From Hyphomonadaceae bacterium (GTDB lineage: Bacteria > Pseudomonadota > Alphaproteobacteria > Caulobacterales > Aquidulcibacteraceae), in NCBI GenBank assembly GCA_016791425.1, contig JAEUMQ010000020.1, forward strand, positions 62,001 to 126,000: 64,000 bases of DNA, given 5' to 3'. The position numbers and the translations under genes are program-made. Below are positions 26,076 through 35,592 of the stretch, one piece after another. The notes below the pieces were generated by a model. The model worked only from the letters and a program-made list of their open reading frames with translations. It had not been told where the DNA came from and searched no databases. Position 1 is the first letter of the stretch; each line of letters starts with the position of its first letter.

Positions 26076-27400
26076 TGCAGGCTGGCGTCGCCGCTGGCGC
26101 TGAGGCGAACGCCCCCGCTTCGCGCGTTGAGGAGAGCGTTCGCGGCAAGGTGCGGTTGCGCCTGGCCTACGCGTGCACGCTCATCATGTTCATGAGCTCG
26201 CTCGATCGCGTGAACGTGTCCTTCGCGGCGCATCAGATGAACGAGGCGGTCGGGCTCTCGCCCTCGCTCTACGGTTTCGGCGCCGGCATTTTCTTCGTCG
26301 GGTTCCTGATCGCGCAATTCCCGAGCGTCTATCTTCTGAAGCTCATCAGCGCCCCGCGCTGGTTCTTCACCCTCATGCTCACCTGGGGCGCCGCCGCGAC
26401 GGCGATGGCGTTTCTGCAATCGCCGGAAATGTACTACGCACTGCGCGTCGTCCTCGGTCTCGCCGAAGGCGGCCTCGCGCCGGGCATGGTGCTTTATCTG
26501 AGCGGCTTCACCTCCGAGCGCGACCGGGCAGGGAATTTCGCAGCGCCGATGCTGGCGATCCCGATCTCGATCGTCCTTGGCGCGCCCATCTCCGCCTGGC
26601 TGATGAGCATGCATGACAATCCCCTTGGGCTTCCGGGGTGGCGCTGGATGTTCCTCATCGAAGGTCTGCCGACGATCCTCCTCGCCATCCTCGCGCTCTT
26701 CCATTTCCCGCGCACGCCGGCCGAAGCGAAATGGCTGACCAGTGAGGAAAAGGCCTGGATCGCGGAGAATAATTCCATGCGCGTGCGCCCCTCTGCGCCG
26801 CGCACGCGTGGCGCGTTCACCAATCCCTGGCTCTGGGTGTCCGCCGCGATCTGGTTCTGCCTGCTCGGCGGCGCCTACGGCATTATCTTCTGGCTGCCGC
26901 AGGTCATTCGCCAGTTTGCCGATCTCTCTGAAGTGGAAGTCGGCTTCGTCGCGGCGCTGCCGTGGGTCGGCGCGCTCATCGGCATGTTCTGGAACCCGCG
27001 CCATTCCGACAAGACGGGCGAGCGCTTCTGGCACGTCGCCCTTCCCGCGCTCGTCGCCGGCGCCGCCTATGCGATCGCTGTATGGACGCCGCCGACCGTT
27101 TCGATCGTGCTCCTGTTCATCGGCGGCTTGGGGCTGGGCGCCGCGCAGGGCGCCTTCTGGGCTATTCCGACCAAGCTCTTCTCACCGGCCGTGATGGCGA
27201 CCGGCATTGTCGCGGTGAATATCGCGGGGAGCTCCTCGGGGATGATCACGCCCTGGCTTATCGGCGTCGTCCGTGAGCGGACGAATGATTTCACGATCCC
27301 GATCTACATCGTCGGGCTGCTTCTGGTCATGGCGGCCGCGCTGACCGTCTGGGCCAAGTTCGCCGGCGCCCGATCCTTCGCAGCGCCGGACGCGCGCTGA
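26075..27400 (+). CDS. MFS transporter (ACS-like family)
   Basis: The 441-residue inner-membrane carrier has about 12 helices. Its N-terminus MSSLDRVNVSFAAHQMNEAV, GIFFVGFLIAQFPSVYLLKL and LRVVLGLAEGGLAPGMVLYL match the anion:cation symporter group (tartrate, glucarate and aromatic-acid carriers). The ATG at 26075 shares its A with the P450 stop codon (TGATG) and follows a G-rich ribosome-binding site. A fragment nearly identical to part of this gene is at 43778-43870. The likely role is uptake of an organic anion released by the cluster's hydrolases. Confidence 0.92.
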   Translation: MQAGVAAGAEANAPASRVEESVRGKVRLRLAYACTLIMFMSSLDRVNVSFAAHQMNEAVGLSPSLYGFGAGIFFVGFLIAQFPSVYLLKLISAPRWFFTLMLTWGAAATAMAFLQSPEMYYALRVVLGLAEGGLAPGMVLYLSGFTSERDRAGNFAAPMLAIPISIVLGAPISAWLMSMHDNPLGLPGWRWMFLIEGLPTILLAILALFHFPRTPAEAKWLTSEEKAWIAENNSMRVRPSAPRTRGAFTNPWLWVSAAIWFCLLGGAYGIIFWLPQVIRQFADLSEVEVGFVAALPWVGALIGMFWNPRHSDKTGERFWHVALPALVAGAAYAIAVWTPPTVSIVLLFIGGLGLGAAQGAFWAIPTKLFSPAVMATGIVAVNIAGSSSGMITPWLIGVVRERTNDFTIPIYIVGLLLVMAAALTVWAKFAGARSFAAPDAR

Positions 27401-27408
27401 CTCGGATC

Positions 27409-27425
27409 GATCCTAGAAGAGGATC
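27409..27425 (+). terminator. weak hairpin after MFS gene
   Basis: GATCCT (27409-27414) pairs with AGGATC (27420-27425) around a 5-base loop, 9 bp after the MFS stop. There is no clear T-run, so termination strength is doubtful. Confidence 0.3.
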
Positions 27426-27456
27426 TTCGCCGTGCGCTCGATTGGATGGCGCTCGT

Positions 27457-27582
27457 CCGGCCCTCGCGCGACTTGACGACTTCCGCCGCCAGGAATGCGA
27501 TCGACAGTGCGATGGTGGCTTCGACAGGGGCGCCCGAGAGGCTCATCCAGCCGAAGGTCGTTCCCGCCGGCGTGATCGAGTG
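27457..27582 (-). pseudogene. HupE/UreJ-family gene fragment
   Basis: Read leftward, 42 codons give HSITPAGTTFGW then SGAPVEATIALSIAFLAAEVV. This matches the conserved core of HupE/UreJ_2 membrane proteins (HS-T...LGW...PVE-AIALSI-F-A-EI). A stop codon lies five codons upstream in frame, and the sequence after the motif is unrelated, so only this core survives. It is a remnant between the MFS gene and the next receptor gene, marking past deletion at this junction. Confidence 0.55.
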
Positions 27583-27594
27583 CGCCCGCTTTCC

Positions 27595-29853
27595 CTAGAG
27601 ATTGTACCCGAGCCGGATGCCGATCGTCCGCGGCCGCAGCGTGCCGAACCGGCTTGCGATGAAGGCTTCGGGGTGCACGTAGGTGATCGAATGATCGTCG
27701 GTCACGTTCTCCACGTAGCCGATGATCATGACCGGCCCGAAGGTCGCGCCCGCTGAGAGGTTCAGGTTCTCATAGCTTTCCGTGAAGGCATATGTTGGCG
27801 CGCGGGCATTGGGGTTGCCTGGCACGTTCGGGAACATTCCCGGGTACGAGCCGACATGCGAGAGGGTTCCTCCCACGAAGGCTTCCCCGTCCGCTCCGAC
27901 ATCCCAGCTATAGCGCACCGTAAGCGCGCCCTGGAACCGGGGCGAGGCCAGTCGCGCGCCGACAACGGCGCCCGAGATCGCCGCCTCAGACGGCGTAAGC
28001 GCGGTGACCTTGGCGTCGTTGATCGCGCCGTTGAGGCGGATGTCGAGCCCCTCGATGGGCGAGGCGCCGATCTCGAACTCGAAGCCGCGGCTGCGCGCCG
28101 CGCCGATATTGGTGGCGAACTGCACGGAGTCCGATGTCCGGTTGGCCTGAACCTGAATGTTTTCCCAGTCGATCTGGTAGAGCGCGAGATTGGCCGTGAG
28201 GTCGCCGTCGAACCAGCGTCCCTTGAGGCCGGCCTCGTAATTCCGCAGATTGTCGGAATCGGCGCCCGCCGGAATGACGATGTCGTTCGGATTGACGAGA
28301 CTGACGCGTCCGGCGAACCCGTTCACCACCGGCGTTCGGAAACCTGTCGAGTATGTCGCATAGGTCGTTATTGAAGGCGCCAGCCGGTACGAGGCGCTTG
28401 CCTTGTAGGACGGCCCGGCCTCTTCGGCCTTCGCGCCGGTTCCTGACGCAACCGGCGTGATCGTGACCGGGCCCGAAAGCCCCAGAATCGCGAGCGTCAG
28501 ATAATTGCTGGTGTACCCGCCCGGCTCGGTCGTCGTCTGCACGTCGGTGCTGCTGTAGCGCATCCCGCCGGTGAGCCAGAAATTGTCGCCGATCCGATAG
28601 GTGAGTTCGCCGAAGCCGGCCAGTTCGTGCGATACCGTGTAATTGCCGAAGCGCTGATAGTATTCGTCCGAAAGCCCGGTAATGCGGCGCAACGCAAGGA
28701 AGGCGGGGTTCGAGCGGTAATTGAAATCGACGTCGCGGCGCTTGTAATAATAGAAGCCGCCGACCACCCAGTCGATCACGCCGCCCGGATCGGACGCGAG
28801 CCGGGATTCCTGGACGAAGATGTCGTCGTAGGCGTAGGCGTCGAGCGCGAAGGCGATCGCGCCGCCGAACGTGCCGGCGAGATCGACGATGAATTCCTGA
28901 TCCCAAAGCGCGTATGTCGAGGACGACGTCAGGTCAGCGCCGTCGAAATCATAGGTGACCGTGGCGTTGAGGGTCTGGAGGAGGCCGGTGAACCGATCGG
29001 GCCGGTCCGATACGCGCCGCTCTTCGCCGAGCCGGGGATCGATGAGAGACGAATCCTCCGGCTGGCTGTCCTCGTGGGAGGCCGTCAGACGCAGCGACAT
29101 GCGGTCCGTGAAGTTCGCCAGCAAGCTGCCGCGGACGCCAGCGGACTTCAGCGTGTTCGAGTTGTGGACGCCCGTGCCGATATTGTCGAGATAGCCTTCC
29201 TCGTTGCGGTAGAAACCCACCAAGCGCAGCGCAAGCGTGTCCTCCACCAGCGGGAAATTGACCATCGCGTTGTAGCGCTGGCGGTAGGAATCCGACCCGG
29301 TAAGGCCAAAATCGACGACGCCCGAATAACTGAACTCGTTCGGATCGGGCGCCTTGGTGAGGATACGCAGCGCCCCCGCGAGCGAGCCAGATCCGAAGAG
29401 AGTGCCTTGCGGACCGCGCAAGAACTCCACCCGTTCCACGTCGAACAGGCTTGGATCGAGGATGGTGGAATTGCCGTTCGCCGAGATCGGCAGTTCGTCG
29501 ATATAGATCGCGACCGCGCTCTGCAGATTGGCGTTGTAGCCGTTCGTGGCGATGCCGCGCGCCGTGAAATTGTTGAAGTTCGCCGACGGGCGATTGAGCA
29601 CGACGCCCGGCACTTCGCTCAGGCCTTCATAGCCGACTGCGCCTTTCTCGGTGAGCTCCGCCTGCGTGAACGCGGTGATGGAGATCGGCACGTCCTGAAG
29701 GCGCACGCTGCGCCGCGTTGCCGTGACGATGATGTCTTCGCTCGACGTGGCGCCGCGCTGGCCTGCCGCCGGCGCCTCCGCTGTCTGGGCGAACGCAAGA
29801 CCCGTGGTCGCAACGGCCGCGACGGAAAGAGACAGCAAGAATAGCGCCTTCAC
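27595..29853 (-). CDS. TonB-dependent outer-membrane receptor
   Basis: The 752-residue receptor has a signal peptide ending TGLAFAQ (about residue 23), TonB box-like EDIIVTATRR, and a plug with YEGLSEVPGVVLN, ARGIATNGYN, AVAIYIDELP and VEFLRGPQGTLFGSGSLAGALRI. A barrel follows with YATYSTGFRTPVVNG. No LacI-type operator precedes it, unlike the two other receptors, so it probably belongs to the separate cluster with the acyl-CoA ligase and TetR regulator to its right. Confidence 0.95.
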   Translation of the reverse strand: MKALFLLSLSVAAVATTGLAFAQTAEAPAAGQRGATSSEDIIVTATRRSVRLQDVPISITAFTQAELTEKGAVGYEGLSEVPGVVLNRPSANFNNFTARGIATNGYNANLQSAVAIYIDELPISANGNSTILDPSLFDVERVEFLRGPQGTLFGSGSLAGALRILTKAPDPNEFSYSGVVDFGLTGSDSYRQRYNAMVNFPLVEDTLALRLVGFYRNEEGYLDNIGTGVHNSNTLKSAGVRGSLLANFTDRMSLRLTASHEDSQPEDSSLIDPRLGEERRVSDRPDRFTGLLQTLNATVTYDFDGADLTSSSTYALWDQEFIVDLAGTFGGAIAFALDAYAYDDIFVQESRLASDPGGVIDWVVGGFYYYKRRDVDFNYRSNPAFLALRRITGLSDEYYQRFGNYTVSHELAGFGELTYRIGDNFWLTGGMRYSSTDVQTTTEPGGYTSNYLTLAILGLSGPVTITPVASGTGAKAEEAGPSYKASASYRLAPSITTYATYSTGFRTPVVNGFAGRVSLVNPNDIVIPAGADSDNLRNYEAGLKGRWFDGDLTANLALYQIDWENIQVQANRTSDSVQFATNIGAARSRGFEFEIGASPIEGLDIRLNGAINDAKVTALTPSEAAISGAVVGARLASPRFQGALTVRYSWDVGADGEAFVGGTLSHVGSYPGMFPNVPGNPNARAPTYAFTESYENLNLSAGATFGPVMIIGYVENVTDDHSITYVHPEAFIASRFGTLRPRTIGIRLGYNL

Positions 29854-30254
29854 GGGGACCCCCTCCCTTTGCCCGTCGGTCTCGGAGCCGACATTGACGC
29901 ACAGTCAAATGCCTTTGGTCGGCAGAGTCAATATTAACTATCGTGAGCGTGAATATCTTCTAGTGTCGATCGGGAGGCAGGCGATAAAACAGGGCGGGTG
30001 TTCCTTGGAGCCGTGTTCCGCTCCAGAATTTCCGCGTTCTGCAGGAGCGAGGCGCCGCGAAGCTGCTAGCGCCGCTCCGGCAATAAGAATTTGACGCGAT
30101 CAAAGGCTTCAGCGAAACTCACTAACAGGATAGTGAGGATAGGCGCGCTTGGGGCGCGGCAGCCCTCGCGACCTGCGCGCCACGAGATCTTCGCGACGAA
30201 GATCGGGGAGCTCCCTGGCCGCAGCAGACGGAGAGAGGGGCCCCTCGAGCGCCC
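29854..30254. other. divergent promoter region without genes
   Basis: These 401 bases between the TonB receptor and the acyl-CoA ligase hold an AT-rich stretch near 29925-29965 (GTCAATATTAACTATCG). There are three GTCAA-like repeats near 29895-29935 and an inverted repeat at 30118-30137. No open frame with a credible start was seen. The region should contain promoters for both directions. Confidence 0.5.
30118..30137. promoter_or_regulatory. inverted repeat, candidate TetR operator
   Basis: CTCACTAACAGGATAGTGAG has perfect 7-bp arms (CTCACTA/TAGTGAG) with a 6-bp spacer, 117 bp before the acyl-CoA ligase start. It is the size and form of a TetR-family operator. The TetR gene is the second gene of the same operon, which fits autoregulation. 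Confidence 0.5.
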
Positions 30255-31853
30255 ATGCAAGCGTATACCCTTACCGTCGATAAGTTTCTCGACCACGCCG
30301 CCAAATGGTCGCCCAACCGCGAGATCGTCGCCGCGGATCAGGGGCGCGCGGGGAGCCGGCTGGGCTACGCTGCCCTCCGGACCCGGAGCAATCGGCTGTC
30401 GGGCGCTCTTGCCGCAATCGGCCTTCGCTTCGGGGACCGCGTCGCGACGTTGGCCTGGAACACCCAGCATCATCTGGAGATCTACTACGCCGCGATGGGC
30501 GCCGGGCTCGTCTGCCACACGCTCAATCCCCGGTTCACCGTCGCGCACCTGGCCGCCATCGTGAGCGAGGCGGAGGATCGCGCGCTCGCGGTTTCTGCGA
30601 GCCTTGCGCCTCTGGCGGGCGAGCTTGCCGCGCTTTGCCCGAGCATCGAGCACGTCATCGTCATGGACGCCGAGCCGCCGCAACGCACGTTTGGAGCCGC
30701 GCGCGTCTGGACGCACGAAGCGCTGCTCGAGGCGCATGGCGCGCCCGCCTCGTGGGGCGCCTTCGACGAGCATGCCGCCGCCGGGCTCTGCTACACGTCC
30801 GGCACCACCGGCAACCCGAAGGGCGTGCTCTACACCCACCGCTCCAACTACCTGCACACGTTGCGCGCGCTGCAGGCCGACGCCTTCGCCATCACCGGCG
30901 CCGATTCACTCCTGGTCGCCGTGCCGATGTTCCACGCCAACGGCTGGGGCCTGCCTTTCGCGGCGCCGGCCGTCGGCGCCAAGCTCGTCTTGCCCGGCCG
31001 CCATACCGACGGCGCCAGCCTGGCCAAGCTCATGCGCGACGAGGATGTGACAATCGCCGCCGGCGTGCAGACGGTTTGGCTCGGCGTGCTCGATCACCTC
31101 GACGCTGAGGGCGGCGAGCTTCCCGCGTTGAAGCGGATCATCATCGGCGGATCGAAATGCCCCGATGCGCTGATCGAGCGCATGGAAGAGCGTCTCGGCG
31201 CACGGGTGCAGACAAGCTGGGGCATGACCGAGCTCTCGCCCTTGGGCACGGTCGCGCCGCCCGATGCGCCGCCCGCCGCCGCGCGCGGCGCCGGCCGCCC
31301 GCCGCTAGGCCTCGACCTCAAGCTCACCGACGCGGACGGCGCGACGTTGCCGAAGCAGCGCGGCGTGACGGGCCGCCTCAAAGTGAAGGGCCCCAGCGTT
31401 GTCGGTCGTTACTACAAGGCCGACGCTGACGCGCTCGACTCTGAGGGCTATTTCGACACCGGCGATCTCGCCAGCATCGACGAGGAGGGCAACCTCTCCA
31501 TTGCCGGGCGCACCAAGGACCTCATCAAGTCCGGCGGCGAATGGATCAATCCCGCCGAGATCGAGGACATCGTCGGGCGCCATCCGCACGTCGGCCTGGT
31601 CGCGGTCATCGCCAGGCCCGACGCACGTTGGGGCGAGCGCCCGGTGCTTGTCGTGGAGCCGCGCCAGGGCGTACGGCTGGATGGCCAGGCTCTGCTCAAG
31701 ACGCTGCGCGGCGAGGTCGCCGATTGGTGGATTCCGGATCTGGTCGTGCAGGTCGAAACCATGCCGCTCGCCGCGACTGGAAAGATTGACAAGGTGAAAT
31801 TGCGCGCCGATTACGCCGCCGGGAGGATGGCGGGCGAAGGAGCAAATCGTTGA
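30255..31853 (+). CDS. acyl-CoA synthetase (AMP-forming ligase)
   Basis: The 532-residue ligase activates a carboxylic acid via an acyl-adenylate to the CoA thioester. The ATP/AMP signature CYTSGTTGNPKGVLYTHRSN lies at about residues 178-197. Other motifs are QTSWGMTELSPLG (A5), the GYFDTGDLASID ATP-binding motif (A7), and the C-terminal GRTKDLIKSGGEWINPAEIE with the hinge and, later, the catalytic Lys in ATGKIDKVKLR. Medium- or long-chain fatty acids are the usual substrates of this subgroup, but specificity is not readable. Its stop overlaps the TetR start by 4 bp. Confidence 0.93.
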   Translation: MQAYTLTVDKFLDHAAKWSPNREIVAADQGRAGSRLGYAALRTRSNRLSGALAAIGLRFGDRVATLAWNTQHHLEIYYAAMGAGLVCHTLNPRFTVAHLAAIVSEAEDRALAVSASLAPLAGELAALCPSIEHVIVMDAEPPQRTFGAARVWTHEALLEAHGAPASWGAFDEHAAAGLCYTSGTTGNPKGVLYTHRSNYLHTLRALQADAFAITGADSLLVAVPMFHANGWGLPFAAPAVGAKLVLPGRHTDGASLAKLMRDEDVTIAAGVQTVWLGVLDHLDAEGGELPALKRIIIGGSKCPDALIERMEERLGARVQTSWGMTELSPLGTVAPPDAPPAAARGAGRPPLGLDLKLTDADGATLPKQRGVTGRLKVKGPSVVGRYYKADADALDSEGYFDTGDLASIDEEGNLSIAGRTKDLIKSGGEWINPAEIEDIVGRHPHVGLVAVIARPDARWGERPVLVVEPRQGVRLDGQALLKTLRGEVADWWIPDLVVQVETMPLAATGKIDKVKLRADYAAGRMAGEGANR

Positions 31854-32578
31854 CGGATTCCCCGCGGCCGATCGCCCGTGAGCGCAGAAAGGTCGGCGCC
31901 AAGACGGACGATGCGGCCGCCAAGCGTCCCCGACGCACCAAGGCCGAGCAGCGCGCTGAAAGCCTGGAGCAGATTCTCGACGCGGCCGAATATCTCTTCT
32001 CGCGGCACGGCCTCTATGGCGTGACGCTGCGCGACGTCGCCGAGCGCGTCGGGATCCACACCACGCTGCTGCACTATTATTTCGAGGACAAGCGCAAGCT
32101 GTTCGAAGAGGTCTTCGCGCGCCGCGCCGCCGTGACGAGCGGGCGCCGGATGACGGCGCTCGAGGAATACGAACGGGCAGCCGGCGCCTCCCCGACCGTT
32201 GAAGGCGCCCTGCACGCCTTCCTCGATACCGACCTCGATCTCTATTACGAGGGGGGGGAGCGCTGGATGAATTACGCCGCCTTCTGCGCACGGGTCTCCA
32301 ACACGCCCGAAGGCGCCGTGCTGATGGATGTCCACTTCGATCCCGTCGTATTGAAGCTCGTGAGCGTGCTGAAGCGCGCTCTGCCGGACTATTCCGACGA
32401 GGACATCTTCTGGGGCTACCACTTCGTGACGGGCGCGCTCATGAACACGCTCGCGCGCACGGGCCGCATCGACCGCCTCTCGGGCGGCGTTTGCCGCTCC
32501 GATGATTTCCCGTCGGTGAAGCAGCGCATCGCCAAGTTCATGGCCGCCGGCTTCCTCGCGCTGAGGGATGGCGCCTAG
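31850..32578 (+). CDS. TetR/AcrR-family regulator
   Basis: The 242-residue repressor has a TetR helix-turn-helix at about residues 35-80: EQILDAAEYLFSRHGLYG, TLRDVAERVGIHTTLLHYYF and EDKRKLFEEVF. A basic extension precedes it. The TTG start overlaps the ligase stop (TTGA) and has AAGGAG 8 bp upstream. Being coupled to an acyl-CoA ligase, it probably senses an acyl-CoA or the free acid and controls the ligase, the neighbouring receptor and perhaps the esterase/MFS pair. Confidence 0.9.
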   Translation: MTDSPRPIARERRKVGAKTDDAAAKRPRRTKAEQRAESLEQILDAAEYLFSRHGLYGVTLRDVAERVGIHTTLLHYYFEDKRKLFEEVFARRAAVTSGRRMTALEEYERAAGASPTVEGALHAFLDTDLDLYYEGGERWMNYAAFCARVSNTPEGAVLMDVHFDPVVLKLVSVLKRALPDYSDEDIFWGYHFVTGALMNTLARTGRIDRLSGGVCRSDDFPSVKQRIAKFMAAGFLALRDGA

Positions 32579-32587
32579 CGAGACCGC

Positions 32588-34231
32588 TTATTGCGGGCAG
32601 GGCGTCGCCGGAACCTGCGGCGAGGCCAGGCCGTGATTCCAGTGCCACGGCGCATCTCCGCTGGCGCGCCGCCGACACACGACCTCCTCGAACAGCGCGT
32701 ACATTCCAGGATAGAGGTCGCTCTCCGCCTGCGGGCGGTCAGCGAAGCGCATATAGGCGCCGTTCGATCCGTAGGCGGGCCAATCCGCTTCACCGTCTGC
32801 GCTTGGAACGCCGCTGCGCGCAAAGCTCGTCCAATAGGCGATCATCGCATCGGAGAACCGCCGCTCGTGCGCGGTCGCTTCGATCCGCGGCCAGTGCGGC
32901 GGCGTGCGCTCCAGATTGCCGAACACGTAAGGCAGCTCCGCGGCGTGGAAGGCGTGCAGCCCTGCCGCCTCGGCCGCCGGATAGCCGTGATCGAAGAGAT
33001 AGAGATACGCTGGCGCCCCGCGCGTCGTTTGCTTCTTGGCCAGCCGCTCGGCCGTCCATCCATAGAGCCCGTCGCGCGTGGCCGCGTAGATGCTCTCCTG
33101 CATGTTGGCGCTGGGATAGAGCCGCAGGAAGGTATCAGCGAGCGCGCCGTATCGCTCCCGGATCGCCGCCTCGTACGCCCCCGCGCTCTCCGGAGCGGGC
33201 GGGGCGAGCACCGTCAGGGTACGGATCTCGCCGCTGTTGAACCCGGCGATCAGCGGAACCGGCGCCTGCTCGCCGCGGTCGAGCGCCTCGACGATCTGGC
33301 GCGGAACGACGCGCCCATCGACGGTGGGCAGCGGCGCGTAGCCCTTGCCGGCGACCGCCTCCACCAGCGCCAGCGCATCCATTTCCCGCAGCGCCGCGAT
33401 GCTCGGCGCGTTGAGCGCCGCCAGCAAGCGCGCGCCGCTCTCCTCCGCCGAAGGCAGCCCATGCCGGCTTTCCCTCAGCGTCGGCGCCGAGATCATATAG
33501 GCGCTCTGCGCGATGGCCTTGGCGAAAAGGCCGCGCGCGTCCGGCGCCGCCATCAGATACATCACGCTGAGCCCGCCCGCGGACTCTCCCGCGATCGTCA
33601 CGTTGGACGCATCGCCGCCGAACGCGCCGATATTGCGCTTGATCCAGCGCAGCGCCTCGATCTGATCGAGCAGGCCGTAATTGCCCGACACGCCCGTCGG
33701 CGCTTCCGCGCTGAGCTCGCTGTGCGCGAGGAAGCCGAGCACGCCCACGCGATAATTGATCGAGACGACGACGACGCCTCGGCTCGCGAGGCGCGCGCCG
33801 TCATAGAGCATCTCCTTGCTCGCGCCGGACGTGAGCGCGCCGCCATAGATCCACACGAACACCGGCGCGTTGCGCGCGTTCGCCGGCGTCCAGATATTGA
33901 GCGAGAGGCAATCCTCCGCGATCGCGCCGATGTCGCTGGCGTAGACGCTGTTCATCCGCGCTCTGAGCTGCGGGCACGCCGGTCCGTAATCCCGCGCCTG
34001 GCGGACGCCGTGCCAGTGCGGTGCAGGCGACGGCGGGCGCCAGCGGGCGGGGCCGGTGGGGGGCGCTGCAAAGGGAATGCCCTTGAAGACGCGCAGCGCC
34101 CCCTCGTTTGCGCCTTGCACCGCCCCGGCTGGCGCGCGCACGATTGGCCCGCCCACGCTCTCCGACTTCGAAGGCGCAGCGCACGCTGTGAGCAGGAAAG
34201 CCGCGGCGCCGATTAACCCACGTATGTTCAC
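32588..34231 (-). CDS. carboxylesterase type B, lipoprotein
   Basis: The 547-residue serine esterase is of the para-nitrobenzyl-esterase/cholinesterase fold. The GTG start overlaps the upstream MFS stop (GTGA) and yields lipobox LLTAC (Cys about residue 18), so it should face the periplasm. Catalytic features are the oxyanion loop WIYGGALTSG, EDCLSLNIW, the nucleophile elbow GESAGGLSVMYL, and the His region FHAAELPYVFGN. It is cotranscribed with the MFS carrier and ends 10 bp from the convergent tetR. The likely role is cleaving an ester before import and CoA activation. Confidence 0.92.
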   Translation of the reverse strand: MNIRGLIGAAAFLLTACAAPSKSESVGGPIVRAPAGAVQGANEGALRVFKGIPFAAPPTGPARWRPPSPAPHWHGVRQARDYGPACPQLRARMNSVYASDIGAIAEDCLSLNIWTPANARNAPVFVWIYGGALTSGASKEMLYDGARLASRGVVVVSINYRVGVLGFLAHSELSAEAPTGVSGNYGLLDQIEALRWIKRNIGAFGGDASNVTIAGESAGGLSVMYLMAAPDARGLFAKAIAQSAYMISAPTLRESRHGLPSAEESGARLLAALNAPSIAALREMDALALVEAVAGKGYAPLPTVDGRVVPRQIVEALDRGEQAPVPLIAGFNSGEIRTLTVLAPPAPESAGAYEAAIRERYGALADTFLRLYPSANMQESIYAATRDGLYGWTAERLAKKQTTRGAPAYLYLFDHGYPAAEAAGLHAFHAAELPYVFGNLERTPPHWPRIEATAHERRFSDAMIAYWTSFARSGVPSADGEADWPAYGSNGAYMRFADRPQAESDLYPGMYALFEEVVCRRRASGDAPWHWNHGLASPQVPATPCPQ

Positions 34232-35592
34232 CGCGTCCCTCCCGGTCGGCCCTCTCGCTTGAGCACCCGCGCCAGCATGAGAAAGAGCACGATCGCCAGC
34301 ACATAGAACGGCGTCAGCGTATAAAGCGCGATCTGCAGAGAATTGTCGGGGTGGTTCGCGCGGAAGAAGTCGCTTGCGGCGCCGACATAGGTGGGCCCGA
34401 GCCCAAGCCCGATGAAATTCATCACCAGCAGCAGCAGCGCGCCTGACATCACGCGCTGGTCCGGCCGCACTTCTTCCTGCACCAAAGCCACCGCGGATGA
34501 GAGATAGAAATAATTGAGAAACGTAGGACCGATGAGCAGGATTGTCGCCAGCTCCCAGGACGGCGCCCACACGAACCCGACATAGAACGGGATCGCCAGC
34601 GTGAGCGACGCTGCGGGCAGGAGCGCGTAGGCCTGCTTCGCGCGCTTGGTGAACTTGTCGATCATCCAGCCGGACACGAAGATGCCGGCGCTCATTCCGA
34701 TCCCCACCACGAGCGCGTACCAGAGCGCCACTTCCTGCAGCGTCATGCCCTTTTCGCGCATCAGGAAGAGCACGGTGAAATTACCGAGCCCGTAGGTGAT
34801 GAATTGCGTCGAGCCGCTGCCCAGCGCGGCCAGAACCAGCGACGGACGCGAGAAGAACATGGCAAGCGTCGGCAGGAACCCAGCTTTCGCCGCCGGCGCG
34901 CCGCTCGCCGCGCGATCGAGCCCCCCGCGCTTCGGCTCGCGCACGAGCAGGATCACCGCGACCGCGGTGACGACGCCCACCCCGCCGATGATCACGAACG
35001 CGTCGCGCCAGCTGAACGCCGCCGCGATGGAAGCCCCGAATGCGATCCCCAACGCCGCGCCGATCGGCGGCCCGAGATTGAAGATCCCGAGCGCCGTTCC
35101 ACGCCGCCCAGGAGGAAAATAGTCCGAGATGATGGCGTAGGAGGGCGGCACGCCGCCCGCTTCCCCAAAGCCCACGGTCATGCGCGCGATCACCAGCTGC
35201 GGATAGTTGCGCGCCAGCCCGCACGCGATCGTCGCCGCGCTCCAGATCGCGCACGCGATGGAGAGCACCGCCACGCGATTGGTCTTGTCCGCCAGCCACC
35301 CGACCGGAATCGCGATGAAGCAATAGAAGAACGCGAAATAGAGGCCGCTGATGAGCCCGATCTGCGTATCGGTGATGTGGAGCGTGTCCTGGATCGGCTT
35401 GGCGAGGATCGCGAGCAATTGCCGGTCGAGGAAATTGAGAACGTAGACGAAGCACAACATGCCGAGCGCGAACCACGCGCGCGCGCCAGGAGCAGGCGCT
35501 GCGGTCGTTGCTGCGTCCCCCGACACACCGGCGTCCGTGGTGGCCGTCAACGCACCCGCCCGCGCAATGACGTGGAGGCCTCGCTCGACCAT
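34228..35592 (-). CDS. MFS transporter (spinster-like group)
   Basis: The 454-residue carrier has about 12 helices. The N-terminal motif VLNFLDRQLLAILAKPIQ and the GLYFAFFYCFIAIPVGWLADK signature are typical of the proteobacterial group annotated as spinster-family MFS. An Ala-rich 35-residue cytosolic head precedes helix 1. The ATG at 35592 has no close ribosome-binding site, so the exact start is uncertain. It is coupled to the lipoprotein carboxylesterase downstream. Confidence 0.9.
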   Translation of the reverse strand: MVERGLHVIARAGALTATTDAGVSGDAATTAAPAPGARAWFALGMLCFVYVLNFLDRQLLAILAKPIQDTLHITDTQIGLISGLYFAFFYCFIAIPVGWLADKTNRVAVLSIACAIWSAATIACGLARNYPQLVIARMTVGFGEAGGVPPSYAIISDYFPPGRRGTALGIFNLGPPIGAALGIAFGASIAAAFSWRDAFVIIGGVGVVTAVAVILLVREPKRGGLDRAASGAPAAKAGFLPTLAMFFSRPSLVLAALGSGSTQFITYGLGNFTVLFLMREKGMTLQEVALWYALVVGIGMSAGIFVSGWMIDKFTKRAKQAYALLPAASLTLAIPFYVGFVWAPSWELATILLIGPTFLNYFYLSSAVALVQEEVRPDQRVMSGALLLLVMNFIGLGLGPTYVGAASDFFRANHPDNSLQIALYTLTPFYVLAIVLFLMLARVLKREGRPGGTR

